Below the pieces are notes generated by a model. The model did not search any database. It worked only from the letters and a program-made list of their open reading frames with translations, and was not told the DNA's origin. The translations under genes and the position numbers were made by a program. A stretch of DNA of 64,000 nt, from positions 3,231,583 to 3,295,582 of the forward strand of contig JYIP02000002.1 in the NCBI GenBank assembly GCA_001051155.2. The letters run 5' to 3'. Below, one piece after another: positions 55,605 through 64,000 of this stretch. The stretch's first letter is position 1, and each line of letters starts with the position of its first letter. Source of the stretch: Chrysoporthe austroafricana. Lineage: Eukaryota > Ascomycota > Sordariomycetes > Diaporthales > Cryphonectriaceae.

Positions 55605-57041
55605 ATGAAGAGGTTAAGGCTGGAAAAATGGTCAGGGCACCTGCTCTCAGCTCGGCCGGGAGCTGCAGCAACTTCTGCAAGATCAAGTCTCTCGGTGTCA
55701 TGCCTTCGAGTACAAGATCAAGGACTTAGGAGAAGGCAAGACCGATACAACGCCCCTTCATTAAGGCGCTGTCAGTCGACGATAGCGAACACAAGAGAGA
55801 TTGAGGCAGAGATCAGGCAGGGTGCAGACGAGCCAGCCAGCACCCTTCTATCTTCTGAACAAGAACAACACAATTCCTCCGCTACCACGAGCTCAGCTGC
55901 TGAAACACCACAATGGCCGTCGATAGACCCCGATCAATATGTAGGGGAGGCCCCGTCGCCACCACCCAATAAGGCACTCCGCTCAGCCAAGCTCGCCGCC
56001 CTACATGCACGACTTGCCCTATCCGACAAGATCCCCCTGCAGACGCTGGCGAGGACCCTCGTGGATCCCTCGGCCGACCCGGCTCCTCTCTTCAACAATT
56101 CCAACCTCGCATTCCTTGGTCAGACACTGATCAGCTACTACACATCCGAGATGCTCATGTGCCGGTACCCTCGGCTGCCCATGGAGATCATGCACGCGGC
56201 TATGAAGGCCTACGGCGGCGACAAGACGCTGTTCTATGTGTCGCGGTCCTGGGGTGTTGAGAACGCAGCCGTGCCGGGGGTGGAGGTCGATCCGGGACTA
56301 CTGCAGTTCTCGCTCGACGCACCGCGGGCCACCAACACGAAGTGGGGCTTCGTACGTTCAGAGTACCAGCACAAATACAGGTATAGGCGGGGTATCTCGA
56401 GTAGGGTGGTCATGGATGACGACTTCGGCGAGGTGATTCCACGTCCGATGGAAGAAGATGCTAGCGCCCCAGACGTCGAGGACGTGATCAAGGCTATGAA
56501 TGAGGAGGAACAGGGATCAAAGCTGCCGCTCGAGAGGGAACTCAGCCTGGGCGATCCGGATGAGAAGAAAGCCAGGTCGCACAACATCCACGGACAGTTT
56601 GTGAGAGCCGTCGTGGGCGCCATCTACACACATTCCGGACGGGAAGCAGCGCGGTCCTTCGTCAAGTCACACATCCTATCGCGACAGCTCGACCTCGAAA
56701 AGCTATTCTCCTTCAAGCTGCCACTGCGTGAGCTCGCCAGGCTCTGCATGCGGGAGGAGTTCGAGCAGCCGGTCGCGAGGCTGCTGTCCGAGACGGGTAG
56801 ACTGTCGAGGACGCCCGTGTTTGTGGTGGGCATCTTCAGCGGCAACGACAAGCTAGGCGAGGGCACAGCAGCGAGCCTGGACCACGCGCGCAAGAAGGCC
56901 GCCATGAACGCGCTCAAGGCCTGGTACCTGTACAGCCCCGGCGAGGACGTGCGCGTGCCAAGCGATATGATGTTGGAGGGCGCCAAGCCATGGGAGCCCG
57001 TGTATGTGGATATCGGCGAAGTTATCACGTCTGGTATGTAA
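55605..57041 (+). CDS. mrpl3: Mitochondrial large-subunit ribosomal protein mL44
   Basis: Structural protein of the mitochondrial 54S subunit (yeast MrpL3), derived from an RNase III. Single exon, 478 residues. The N-terminus is a mitochondrial presequence, Arg/Ser-rich without acids (MKRLRLEKWSGHLLSARPG). The RNase III-like domain spans about 120-400: KLAALHARLALSDKIPLQTL, NLAFLGQTLISYYTSEML, VRAVVGAIYTHSG. A double-strand RNA-binding domain follows at about 385-455 (TPVFVVGIFSGNDKLGEG, SLDHARKKAAMNAL). The family has lost the catalytic carboxylates; FLGQTLISYY here likewise lacks the usual ERLEFLGD signature. Confidence 0.92.
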   Translation: MKRLRLEKWSGHLLSARPGAAATSARSSLSVSCLRVQDQGLRRRQDRYNAPSLRRCQSTIANTREIEAEIRQGADEPASTLLSSEQEQHNSSATTSSAAETPQWPSIDPDQYVGEAPSPPPNKALRSAKLAALHARLALSDKIPLQTLARTLVDPSADPAPLFNNSNLAFLGQTLISYYTSEMLMCRYPRLPMEIMHAAMKAYGGDKTLFYVSRSWGVENAAVPGVEVDPGLLQFSLDAPRATNTKWGFVRSEYQHKYRYRRGISSRVVMDDDFGEVIPRPMEEDASAPDVEDVIKAMNEEEQGSKLPLERELSLGDPDEKKARSHNIHGQFVRAVVGAIYTHSGREAARSFVKSHILSRQLDLEKLFSFKLPLRELARLCMREEFEQPVARLLSETGRLSRTPVFVVGIFSGNDKLGEGTAASLDHARKKAAMNALKAWYLYSPGEDVRVPSDMMLEGAKPWEPVYVDIGEVITSGM

Positions 57042-57794
57042 GGCTGGCGGTGCGTGCATACGTGCATCTCTACTCATCATGCGGAGTGGGAGGGTGGAAG
57101 GGATGGCTGGGTGGGGTGGGCGACTGGCATCAGTGGCGCAATATAGAACTTGGGCCGTGCAAGGAAGTAGCAAAAATCATCGACTGCGATGACCAGAGGC
57201 AAGTGAGTCGGCACAGCGAGGAGGCTCGCCTTTGAAGGATGGGTGAGGTGACAATGGGCTCAGCCGGCTTGCTGCTCACTCCTTCGGGAGTTGTACATTT
57301 TGTTGAAAAGAATAAATCCAAATATAAAGATGAGCAGTGGTGAAGGCGTATAAAGTCAGTAGCCGCATAGGACGTCTTACTTAGATGCTGAAGTTTGAAA
57401 AAGGACTAAAGCCTCGATGCAGTGTGTCTAAAACACGCGCTAGAGAAGGCTGCACGGTACGCAGGGTTGCAAGGAAGGGAAGCTGGAGACATCGCACGAG
57501 GCACTACAAAAAAGCGGCAACGCAAAGCAGGTTCGCGAGACTCAGTGAACGGGGGCGATGCCGTTCAAGTAGTCGCAAGGCTAGGGTGGACGACACTCCT
57601 CAGCACAGGCTCGCCATGCTATCCACTAATGCAGGAACGGCAGTGGAGTGATTGCCTAGCTTATAGCTTACAACGAGGCGTCGATCTTTCGCATGAGATT
57701 AGTGTCGGTCTCTATTGGGGTATCTACCTGCCATCCGAACCTCACTTGAGAAACAGCTCTCCGCTGCTCGCATCCAACGCCTTTCCAAATGCCC
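57042..57794. other. Intergenic, convergent
   Basis: This is 753 bases between convergent genes. Short plus frames at 57385-57802 have no domain. Confidence 0.6.
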
Positions 57795-60338
57795 TCAGCT
57801 GAAGTGATCACCCTCGCCCAACTTCCCGCTCGTTCCCCGCCTGACCTCCCTCCTTCTCCTCTCCGCCTTCAACGCGTCTTCCCTCTCCAATCTCGTCTTT
57901 CTCTTCCTCTCGTATACCGCCCTGATCGTCTTGCGAATCTTGTCCCGCCCCTCGTCATAATTCGCCTTCGCCAGTGCCACCACCTTGTCCACCTCTTCGG
58001 GGGTATACACAAAGTTCCACGTGCTCATATACTCGCTTTTCCCAGGGTCCACTCCCTCCACCTTATCATTCTTGAGGAATGGCATGTACACGACCGCGAT
58101 GCCCGCGTCGGGCTCCATCAGCTGCCATGCCGTGTTGTCATCCAGCGCCTTCGAGGGCGGCGGCGGCTCGCTGCTGCGTTCCTGCGTGGTGCCGACCCAC
58201 ACCGTGCAGTACCCCAGCTCGCCGGAGGTCTCCTCGCCTTTTTCGAACTTGTGCGTGCCCTCGACGTCTTTCTCCTGAACGCCGGCCTCGAGCCGCCGGG
58301 CGGCCTGGTCGATCTTCGCCTCGGTGAGCCTGCGTTCTGCCTCCGCTGCCGAGACGGACTCGGACTCGTCGAGTTCCTTGGCGATCTGCGCGTCGCTCTC
58401 GTCTGGTCTGGGCCACCCCACACCTACGGGCCAGCCCTTGATACCTCTCTGTCGGGCGTATCCGTCCGCAACGGACAGCCAATTGTCCGTTTTCACATCG
58501 GCGGAGGCATCAAAGGCAATAATGACTTCGACGTTGCGGCCCGGACGCAGGAGAGGGTAGATCGGAAGGTTGTTGGACATGCCTGCATCCATGAGCTGCA
58601 AGTACTCATTGTTGTAGACGCTTGTGGGTGTGGTCCGTCGGAGTTTTCCTTCCATGCCAAAGGTGAAATTCGGGATCGTGGCGGGATCGATCGGGTGCAC
58701 CTTGCTCAGGTCCTCGTTGTGCCCCGAGATCATCTCGTCGATGGTCGCAAAGCCCGTCAGGCTCTGCACAAGAGGTCGCACCTCACGGTAGTAGTGAGAC
58801 AGGGTTGCACAGAACGCGCTGCCAAAGATGCCCATAAGCAGCGGCATGCGGACCTCAGGTAGATGGAAGCCGTCCTCGGGAGGGACATCGCGACCGTTTT
58901 TGAACTTGCGGCCCAGGGCCCAGGTCGGGATGCCGGCGGCGAACTCTTCACAGAAGACCTCGTAAGGTGTGAGCTCGAACCATTGGAACCACGCTTCCCT
59001 CACAGCTTCCTCCTTCGCCGCTTCTGATGCATTGCCGGTTGAGCTGCCGGTCACAGCTTCGACGCCTGGTATCTCATGCCGAACCGCTGTGTAGATAGGC
59101 AGCGGGTGCTGCCCGTACTTGATGTTCTGCCGCTGGTTCGAGAGCTTGAAGTCCCGGCCATTCACGCCCAGCTCGCCCCTGGGCACTAGCAGTCGCGCAG
59201 CCAGGAGCAGCCCGTAGACATCGACGAGGCCGACGTCGGCGCCCGGATCGCCCTTGAGTTTCTCGACCAGGCCGCTCAGTAGGTACTTGTTTGTAGGAGC
59301 CGAAGAAAGAGACGAGAACGCCACGGGCGGGTACGCAATGTGGACACCGATCCTTGACTTGAGGTGGTCAAGAACGCGGCTCAGGCTGCCCGCTGCCAAG
59401 GAGGAGTGGTACAGCGCCTGGAGCCAGCATGAGCCGCTCACCCCAGAGGTATATGTGACACAGTCGAAGAGGCCGTCCTCCTCGGTGGCGAGCATCGAGC
59501 CAGTGCCTGCGACAAGCGCCCGCAGCCCGCCGCCTGAGCCGCAGATCGCGACTGTGGGTACGTCATCCTCATGAACGTCGTCCTCCTCGAGTCCAAGATA
59601 CCTCGCCAGCGCGACCGCGGTCATCCTCTTCCTCCGCGCCAGGTACTGTTTCTCATCGTCGCATAGCTCATGGGACACCCGGACACTAGCCGAGTGGCGG
59701 ATCTCAGGGTTGATCTCAGGGTCGTGCGCCTCCTGCCATATCTCATCTGCCAGTGAGCCGGGCGCCATGGAGAGCTCCCGCTGCAGCTTGCGGATGAAGC
59801 CGGGGAGCAGCTTGGACCACTCCGGCAGGATGAAACCGAGCACCCTGTCGGGGATATTACGCCACTCGCTGTCCGTGATGATGCGGAGGTTCTCGAAGGT
59901 CGTGGCGAAGTTAAACCAGGCGCCGCCGCCCTGGCTCTTTGTCGCCTGGTCCTCATGGTCCTTGGCGTCACCCTTGTTCTCCACCGAAGTCGAGTCCTCT
60001 CTGGCATTGCCCTCCTCGCTTCTCAGAGCCTGCTGTGGGCAAGTCTGGAGCTCCCGGATGACATCTGACGGGTACAATGACCATATCAGCAGGGTGCCGA
60101 TCAGTATCGCGGTGGGAAGCGTACGTTTTGGGCTGCGCTGCTCGGTCTTGGAGGAGAAGAAGCTGTGGCGGATCTGTTGGGCGGGTAGAAACAGGCGCGT
60201 TGCTTGACGCGCTGGAGTGGTCCTCCTGAAGGTCCATTGATGCCGCAGCCAGCCCGGATGCCTATCCAGCCTGGTCTGTGGTGCTGTCCTCCCTCGCAGG
60301 TGTGGGTACCGAGGAAATCTCATCGTTGCATGAGGCAT
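57795..60338 (-). CDS. Cytosolic-PLA2-type phospholipase, likely mitochondrial
   Basis: Patatin/cPLA2-fold lipid acyl hydrolase (phospholipase A2 / lysophospholipase). Single exon, 847 residues from the ATG of MPHATMRFPRYP; the upstream open codons lack an ATG. The N-terminus is Arg-rich without acids for about 60 residues, then a hydrophobic span at about 76-90 (TAILIGTLLIWSLYP), which fits import into the inner mitochondrial membrane. The catalytic parts are the oxyanion loop CGSGGGLRAL, nucleophile Ser301 in SGVSGSCW, and the aspartate in QLMDAGMSNNLP. A long charged region with TPEEVDKVVALAKANYDEGR and a basic tail follows. There is no C2 domain and no secretion signal, unlike secreted Plb enzymes. 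Confidence 0.87.
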   Translation of the reverse strand: MPHATMRFPRYPHLRGRTAPQTRLDRHPGWLRHQWTFRRTTPARQATRLFLPAQQIRHSFFSSKTEQRSPKRTLPTAILIGTLLIWSLYPSDVIRELQTCPQQALRSEEGNAREDSTSVENKGDAKDHEDQATKSQGGGAWFNFATTFENLRIITDSEWRNIPDRVLGFILPEWSKLLPGFIRKLQRELSMAPGSLADEIWQEAHDPEINPEIRHSASVRVSHELCDDEKQYLARRKRMTAVALARYLGLEEDDVHEDDVPTVAICGSGGGLRALVAGTGSMLATEEDGLFDCVTYTSGVSGSCWLQALYHSSLAAGSLSRVLDHLKSRIGVHIAYPPVAFSSLSSAPTNKYLLSGLVEKLKGDPGADVGLVDVYGLLLAARLLVPRGELGVNGRDFKLSNQRQNIKYGQHPLPIYTAVRHEIPGVEAVTGSSTGNASEAAKEEAVREAWFQWFELTPYEVFCEEFAAGIPTWALGRKFKNGRDVPPEDGFHLPEVRMPLLMGIFGSAFCATLSHYYREVRPLVQSLTGFATIDEMISGHNEDLSKVHPIDPATIPNFTFGMEGKLRRTTPTSVYNNEYLQLMDAGMSNNLPIYPLLRPGRNVEVIIAFDASADVKTDNWLSVADGYARQRGIKGWPVGVGWPRPDESDAQIAKELDESESVSAAEAERRLTEAKIDQAARRLEAGVQEKDVEGTHKFEKGEETSGELGYCTVWVGTTQERSSEPPPPSKALDDNTAWQLMEPDAGIAVVYMPFLKNDKVEGVDPGKSEYMSTWNFVYTPEEVDKVVALAKANYDEGRDKIRKTIRAVYERKRKTRLEREDALKAERRRREVRRGTSGKLGEGDHFS

Positions 60339-62577
60339 CGAGTACAAGCCACAATGTCTCGGGGTCTGATCAATTTGTTGGTCAGGGGGAAACGTTGAAT
60401 ATCAAATCCATGGTTCGCAAGCCGGCAGAACATCTCTGAGCACCACACGTCTTCTTATGGGAACAAGCAGAGTCAATTCATTTTCTTTTTTTCCAAGACC
60501 AACCGACGTTCGAGGCAGCCCCGACTGGAGTGTTGGGAGTTGAATGAGCTTGACGCATGCTTCTCAAGCTTTTTATACTGCCGCGGGTGTGAGGCGAGTG
60601 TGATATCATACCTACGGACTACCGAGTGGAGCCCGTGCCGACTGACACAGCGAATGCAGGTACAGACAGTACTGTGCTAAGTAAGTAGTACTGTGGGCAC
60701 TAAGAATAGGGCGTGCTAAACGCTCGGATATTGCAACTTTGCACCCCGTCATCGTTTACCTCGAGCCCGGGTGAGCTGTTTAATGGAGGGGCCGAGAAAC
60801 GTTCTCGAGTCCCTGACTGATGTCGAGGGCCCTTGCGCCGTCTCATCCAATGGATGCATCATGAGGAGCGTCAGCCCTACAGAGTAACGCTGCCACCCAG
60901 TTATCGATGCCAGTCCCGTTGCGTGGGTTTTCGGCCCTCTTCCAGAATCACTTACTACCGGCAAGGTGTCCCGAAGGTGGCAATGCAGATGGACCAGACG
61001 AATGTACGCGTGTGTTCTCAAGGAGCGTGGATGGTTCTGGACATTGCCGTGCTATGGCGGTCTCAGCCGACTCGTTGCTTTTTTGAACAGATACGAATGT
61101 GTGTGTTGGCCCATCTCCGGCAGCGCAGGGGGTGGGTATATGGTCGAGGTGCTCATGGCATAATAGTAGAGGCATGCAGGGATGGTTGTGAATGGTCCTA
61201 TGAGCCTCGGCGATCACCACCGAGGATCCTGCAGATAAGTGTCTCAGCGTGTGGACAATGCCATATCTCCCAGCCAGTATCGAGGGCGTGCAGGGATAGC
61301 CGCCAGCCAGGGGCGGATGGATGAATTGATCAGGACGAACGGTGCAGGGTTGGTGCCACTGGCTGGCCGTGTGGCAGTATGAACCAGCGGCCACGCCTGA
61401 TGGAGGTAGTCAATATGCAACAGCGAGGAAGAGAGAGGTGGGCGTGCAGCCAATTGAGCGCTGGGGACGGAGAGGGCTTGGCACTTGAACCTCGTACATG
61501 CACGCAGTATGACGACCCCTGCAGCGTTCTGGTTTCTCCACCGTTGGTGATGAGGCGCGATGGGACGGACCCCCTATTCTAGTTCCTGCTACCCAAGCGT
61601 GCTGGGCAGCGTGCTGGGTACTACATAGCAGGTACTGCGTACTCGGTACTCAGTACCGGTGCAGCGCCTGTGGCGCGGCGGGCCAGGCAGCGCGCCAGGC
61701 AGCTGGGGAGTGGCACGGAGTGGGCAGCGGGCGACGGGTGGCCGGCCGTGCTCTGATCTCTCATCTGGCCTGGTCTGGTCTTGGCCCGTCCTGGCCACGC
61801 CTGTCCACGCCTGTCCTCTGGAGCCGGGGGGCAGCCGGGGGTGCACGGCTCTCCCTACGGCCCCTGTGGTGGGTCCACGGGGAATTGGGACGACCAGGGC
61901 TCACTGGCTCAGGGACCAAGCTCGCAGCAAGCGAAGTGACCATGTCGTCCTACCCGTGGGTGCCAAATTTCCCCCTTTGCAAACCCTCTGCTCGCCGCCC
62001 ATCTTCACATTACACACTTCATCTCCACGGTTCTTCCTTCCCGTGCAAAATTTCCACGACCAGACCAACCCGTCCGTCCATCTTCGTTCTTATCTTTTTT
62101 TGTGTCCCTATTTTTTCGTCTCCTTCTGCAGCCTCCCACACGACAAGATCAGACGTCTCTGTCTCGACCTCCATCTCCTCACGCGCCTTGGCCCGAGCTG
62201 CGTGTCCCTTCCTGGTACGTATATCCCAAGCCTGTGGATTTCCCAAGGGCCCGCGGCAGCCCTCAGTCGCCGCTCCCTCGTCGCCAGCCAGGCATGGAGA
62301 CCACCTTCGCCTGGCAGCTGTGCCGGCGGCGGTCCATCCCCCTCGGAGCCTTGCCGCTCGCGAGAATTGGTGTCTAGCCCATGCACCTGGTCTGGGTTAA
62401 GGCTGGACGTCTTGGTACCCGGAGCTTAGTGTGCTGCTACCGCTGCCGCCGCCGCTCGTGCTGCTGCTACTGCTGTACTTCCCCTGAATGGCGCGGTTGC
62501 TAACGCATCTTGTCGCTACCCTCTACAGTCACTCGTTCTGTCCTGATTTTCCGATCTGAATCGATTTCACATACACA
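60339..62577. other. 2.2-kb divergent region, phospholipase / septin
   Basis: GTAC words cluster at about 61613-61665, and a CTG/CCG-rich low-complexity run lies at 62430-62477. A 256-codon plus frame at 61659-62429 overlaps two other long frames in GC-rich sequence and ends in a probable leader intron, so it is not taken as a gene. Confidence 0.5.
62215..62528 (+). other. Putative 5'-leader intron of the septin gene
   Basis: A GTACGT donor at 62215 and a CTACAG acceptor ending at 62528, with a GCTAACG branch site at about 62498-62504, bound 314 bases of leader. It is inferred only from signals. Confidence 0.4.
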
Positions 62578-64000
62578 ATGGGTAAGAACTACCGCTCTCC
62601 TGCCGTTGACGGTCAAGTTGGAGGGGGGCAATGCAAGAAACAAGTCGACCGACCATGGCCACACCCGGACTCGACCGAATGGCATCTACAACCCGACCAG
62701 CCCAACCCATCCACCAATTACTCGACCAGACGATCCGCGCCTCTAGCTTCCTACCGCCGACTGCATCCACCTCGCCTCGGCAACGCCCTCCGACGGACCC
62801 TTCCTTGAGCCTCGCCATGAGAATCTGTTGTCTATCATCTGTAATCCTGCGCTGAGGTGCTAGCCTCAGTATTGGACGTCGTGGGAGAATACACTGGCTA
62901 CAGAAAGGCGGCGAGGCTTCGCGTAGCGGCATTCACCACAGCGCAATATGCCGTTCGACTTGATCCATGCGAACAAAAGCCGTTCCCGCAGTGTCCAGCT
63001 GGACAGGGCAGCTGCCGGCGCCTCCGCCACCCCGAACTCGGCTCCGCCCGCTATAGCCACGAGATCCAGCAGCCTCGCGTACCGTGAAGATAGGAAGCCC
63101 CTCTACCGCAGCATGCTGGACGTCGCACCGGCCCCCAGTATCGCTCCCCTGAAGGCCCTGGACCTGGACAGGCTCCACCGCGAAGTCATGCCGCCGCCTT
63201 CTGAGTGTCAGGCTCCTTGAATCTGCATTGCTTCCTGAAACTGACTGAATACCTATGCTGCTGCTGCATTTGAGAGAAATTGAGCTAACCCGACCGTTGT
63301 TTTATAGCTTCCAACGGTGCCCCTGTCTCCACTCCTCCAGAGCCTCCCACTGGCAAGCCCTCCTCTCCCGTGGATCAGGTTGCTTCTGAGCCAGAGCAGC
63401 ATTCTAACGTCCCGGCTACAGCCACTTCTGGCGGCGTGACTGAGAACAAGAACATTGTTCGCAGGAAGCTGACGGGTTACGTTGGCTTTGCCAACCTGCC
63501 GAACCAATGGCACCGCAAGAGTGTCCGAAAGGGCTTCAACTTCAACGTCATGGTTGTTGGTGAGTACTCGAGGAATCGTCGTCTGCGTGTACGCCTCTTC
63601 TAACACTCGTTTCAGGCGAGTCGGGTCTCGGAAAGTCCACCCTGGTGAACACGCTTTTCAACACCTCCCTCTACCCACCCAAGGAGCGCAAGGGGCCTAG
63701 CCTCGACATCCTCCCAAAGACTGTGACCATCCAGTCTATCAGCGCAGACATTGAGGAGGCCGGCGTCCGTCTCCGACTGACTGTCGTTGACACGCCTGGC
63801 TTCGGTGATTTTGTCAACAACGACGAGTCTTGGCGACCCATCACGGACAACATCGAACAGCGTTTCGATGCTTACCTGGACGCCGAGAACAAGGTCAACC
63901 GCATGAACATCGTTGACAACCGCATCCACGCCTGTGTCTTCTTCATCCAGCCCACGGGTCACTCCCTGAAGCCCCTGGATATCGAGGTCATGAAGCGCCT
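62578..64000 (+). CDS. aspB: Septin, Cdc3/AspB type (3' end outside window)
   Basis: GTP-binding cytoskeletal protein that forms filaments at septa and hyphal branch sites. Exons seen are 62578-62581 (ATGG only), 63308-63559 and 63616 to the edge. The 4-base first coding exon joined to CTTCCAACGG gives [15 protein letters not shown] in frame, over a 726-base intron that is unusually long for this window. A disordered N-terminus runs to about residue 60, then the polybasic stretch and septin start [20 protein letters not shown]. The P-loop GESGLGKST is at 86-94 and switch II DTPGFGD at 144-150. [20 protein letters not shown] is septin-specific. Closest by memory to the Cdc3 group (AspB in Aspergillus). 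Confidence 0.88.

Noticed and set aside
57789..58862. 357-codon plus frame
   Set aside because: It lies opposite the cPLA2-type phospholipase, whose minus-strand frame carries the catalytic motifs; this is a shadow.
61659..62429. 256-codon plus frame before the septin gene
   Set aside because: Two other frames are open over the same GC-rich bases, there is no recognisable domain, and it runs into probable leader-intron signals.
1..64000. Secondary-metabolite cluster, CRISPR array, intact transposon or prokaryotic-type defence system
   Set aside because: No PKS, NRPS, terpene synthase, P450, transposase, reverse transcriptase or regular spaced repeats were seen in any frame.

Overview
The window reads as nuclear DNA of a filamentous ascomycete (Pezizomycotina, most like a Sordariomycete). 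Genes are compact, and their introns are short (about 50-80 bases) with GTRAGT-type donors and CTRAC-type branch sites. There is a Cdc3/AspB-type septin, an alpha-1,3-glucanase, a short beta-adaptin of the type known from higher fungi, and a nuclear tRNA-Arg interrupted next to its anticodon. No species can be named from the sequence alone. All exon joins below were worked out by hand from splice signals and reading frame; none is supported by transcript data.

Layout. 1-930: 5' part of a secreted Thr/Ser-rich protein (minus), running off the left edge. 0.93-3.28 kb: gene-poor stretch with degenerate repeats. 3.3-9.4 kb: housekeeping genes for beta-adaptin (minus), EMC4 (plus) and a proline iminopeptidase-like hydrolase (minus). 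11.4-22.3 kb: five genes with very wide spacing that all look outward or bind sugars: a secreted GH5 glucanase, a Gly-rich small secreted protein, a short beta-trefoil (ricin-like) lectin, a GH71 alpha-1,3-glucanase with a Cys-rich tail, and a secreted CVNH-like lectin. 23.2-25.6 kb: a Pyp1-like HAD phosphatase and a Cic1/Utp30-like ribosome biogenesis factor. 26.6-30.4 kb: a secreted M28 aminopeptidase (with a GC-AG intron) divergent from a cupin protein. 31-33 kb: a single-pass membrane protein with a cytosolic SH3 domain.

36-40.8 kb: NAF1 (minus) and ALG9 (plus), divergent. 42.5-44.1 kb: a GPI-type protein with a CBM19-like domain, and an F-box protein with a C-terminal membrane segment. 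44.9-52.7 kb: EXO5, a thiol-hydrolase-like protein with an NNCQH motif, a coiled-coil protein of unknown function, an alpha/beta hydrolase and an unknown membrane-anchored protein. 53 kb: tRNA-Arg(CCG). 54.7-60.3 kb: a complex I accessory subunit divergent from mitochondrial ribosomal protein mL44, then a cytosolic-PLA2-type phospholipase with a mitochondrial-looking N-terminus. 62.6-64 kb: the 5' part of the septin gene, running off the right edge.

The themes are (i) glycan degradation and binding outside the cell, clustered in one wide-spaced stretch; (ii) secretory-pathway upkeep (adaptin, EMC4, ALG9); and (iii) nuclear genes for mitochondrial function, two sharing one 418-base promoter. 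I see no CRISPR array, no intact transposon, no NRPS/PKS cluster and no clear defence system. The most unusual points are the sugar/lectin stretch, two start-codon micro-exons, the earless adaptin, and several unannotatable proteins with clear domain hints.
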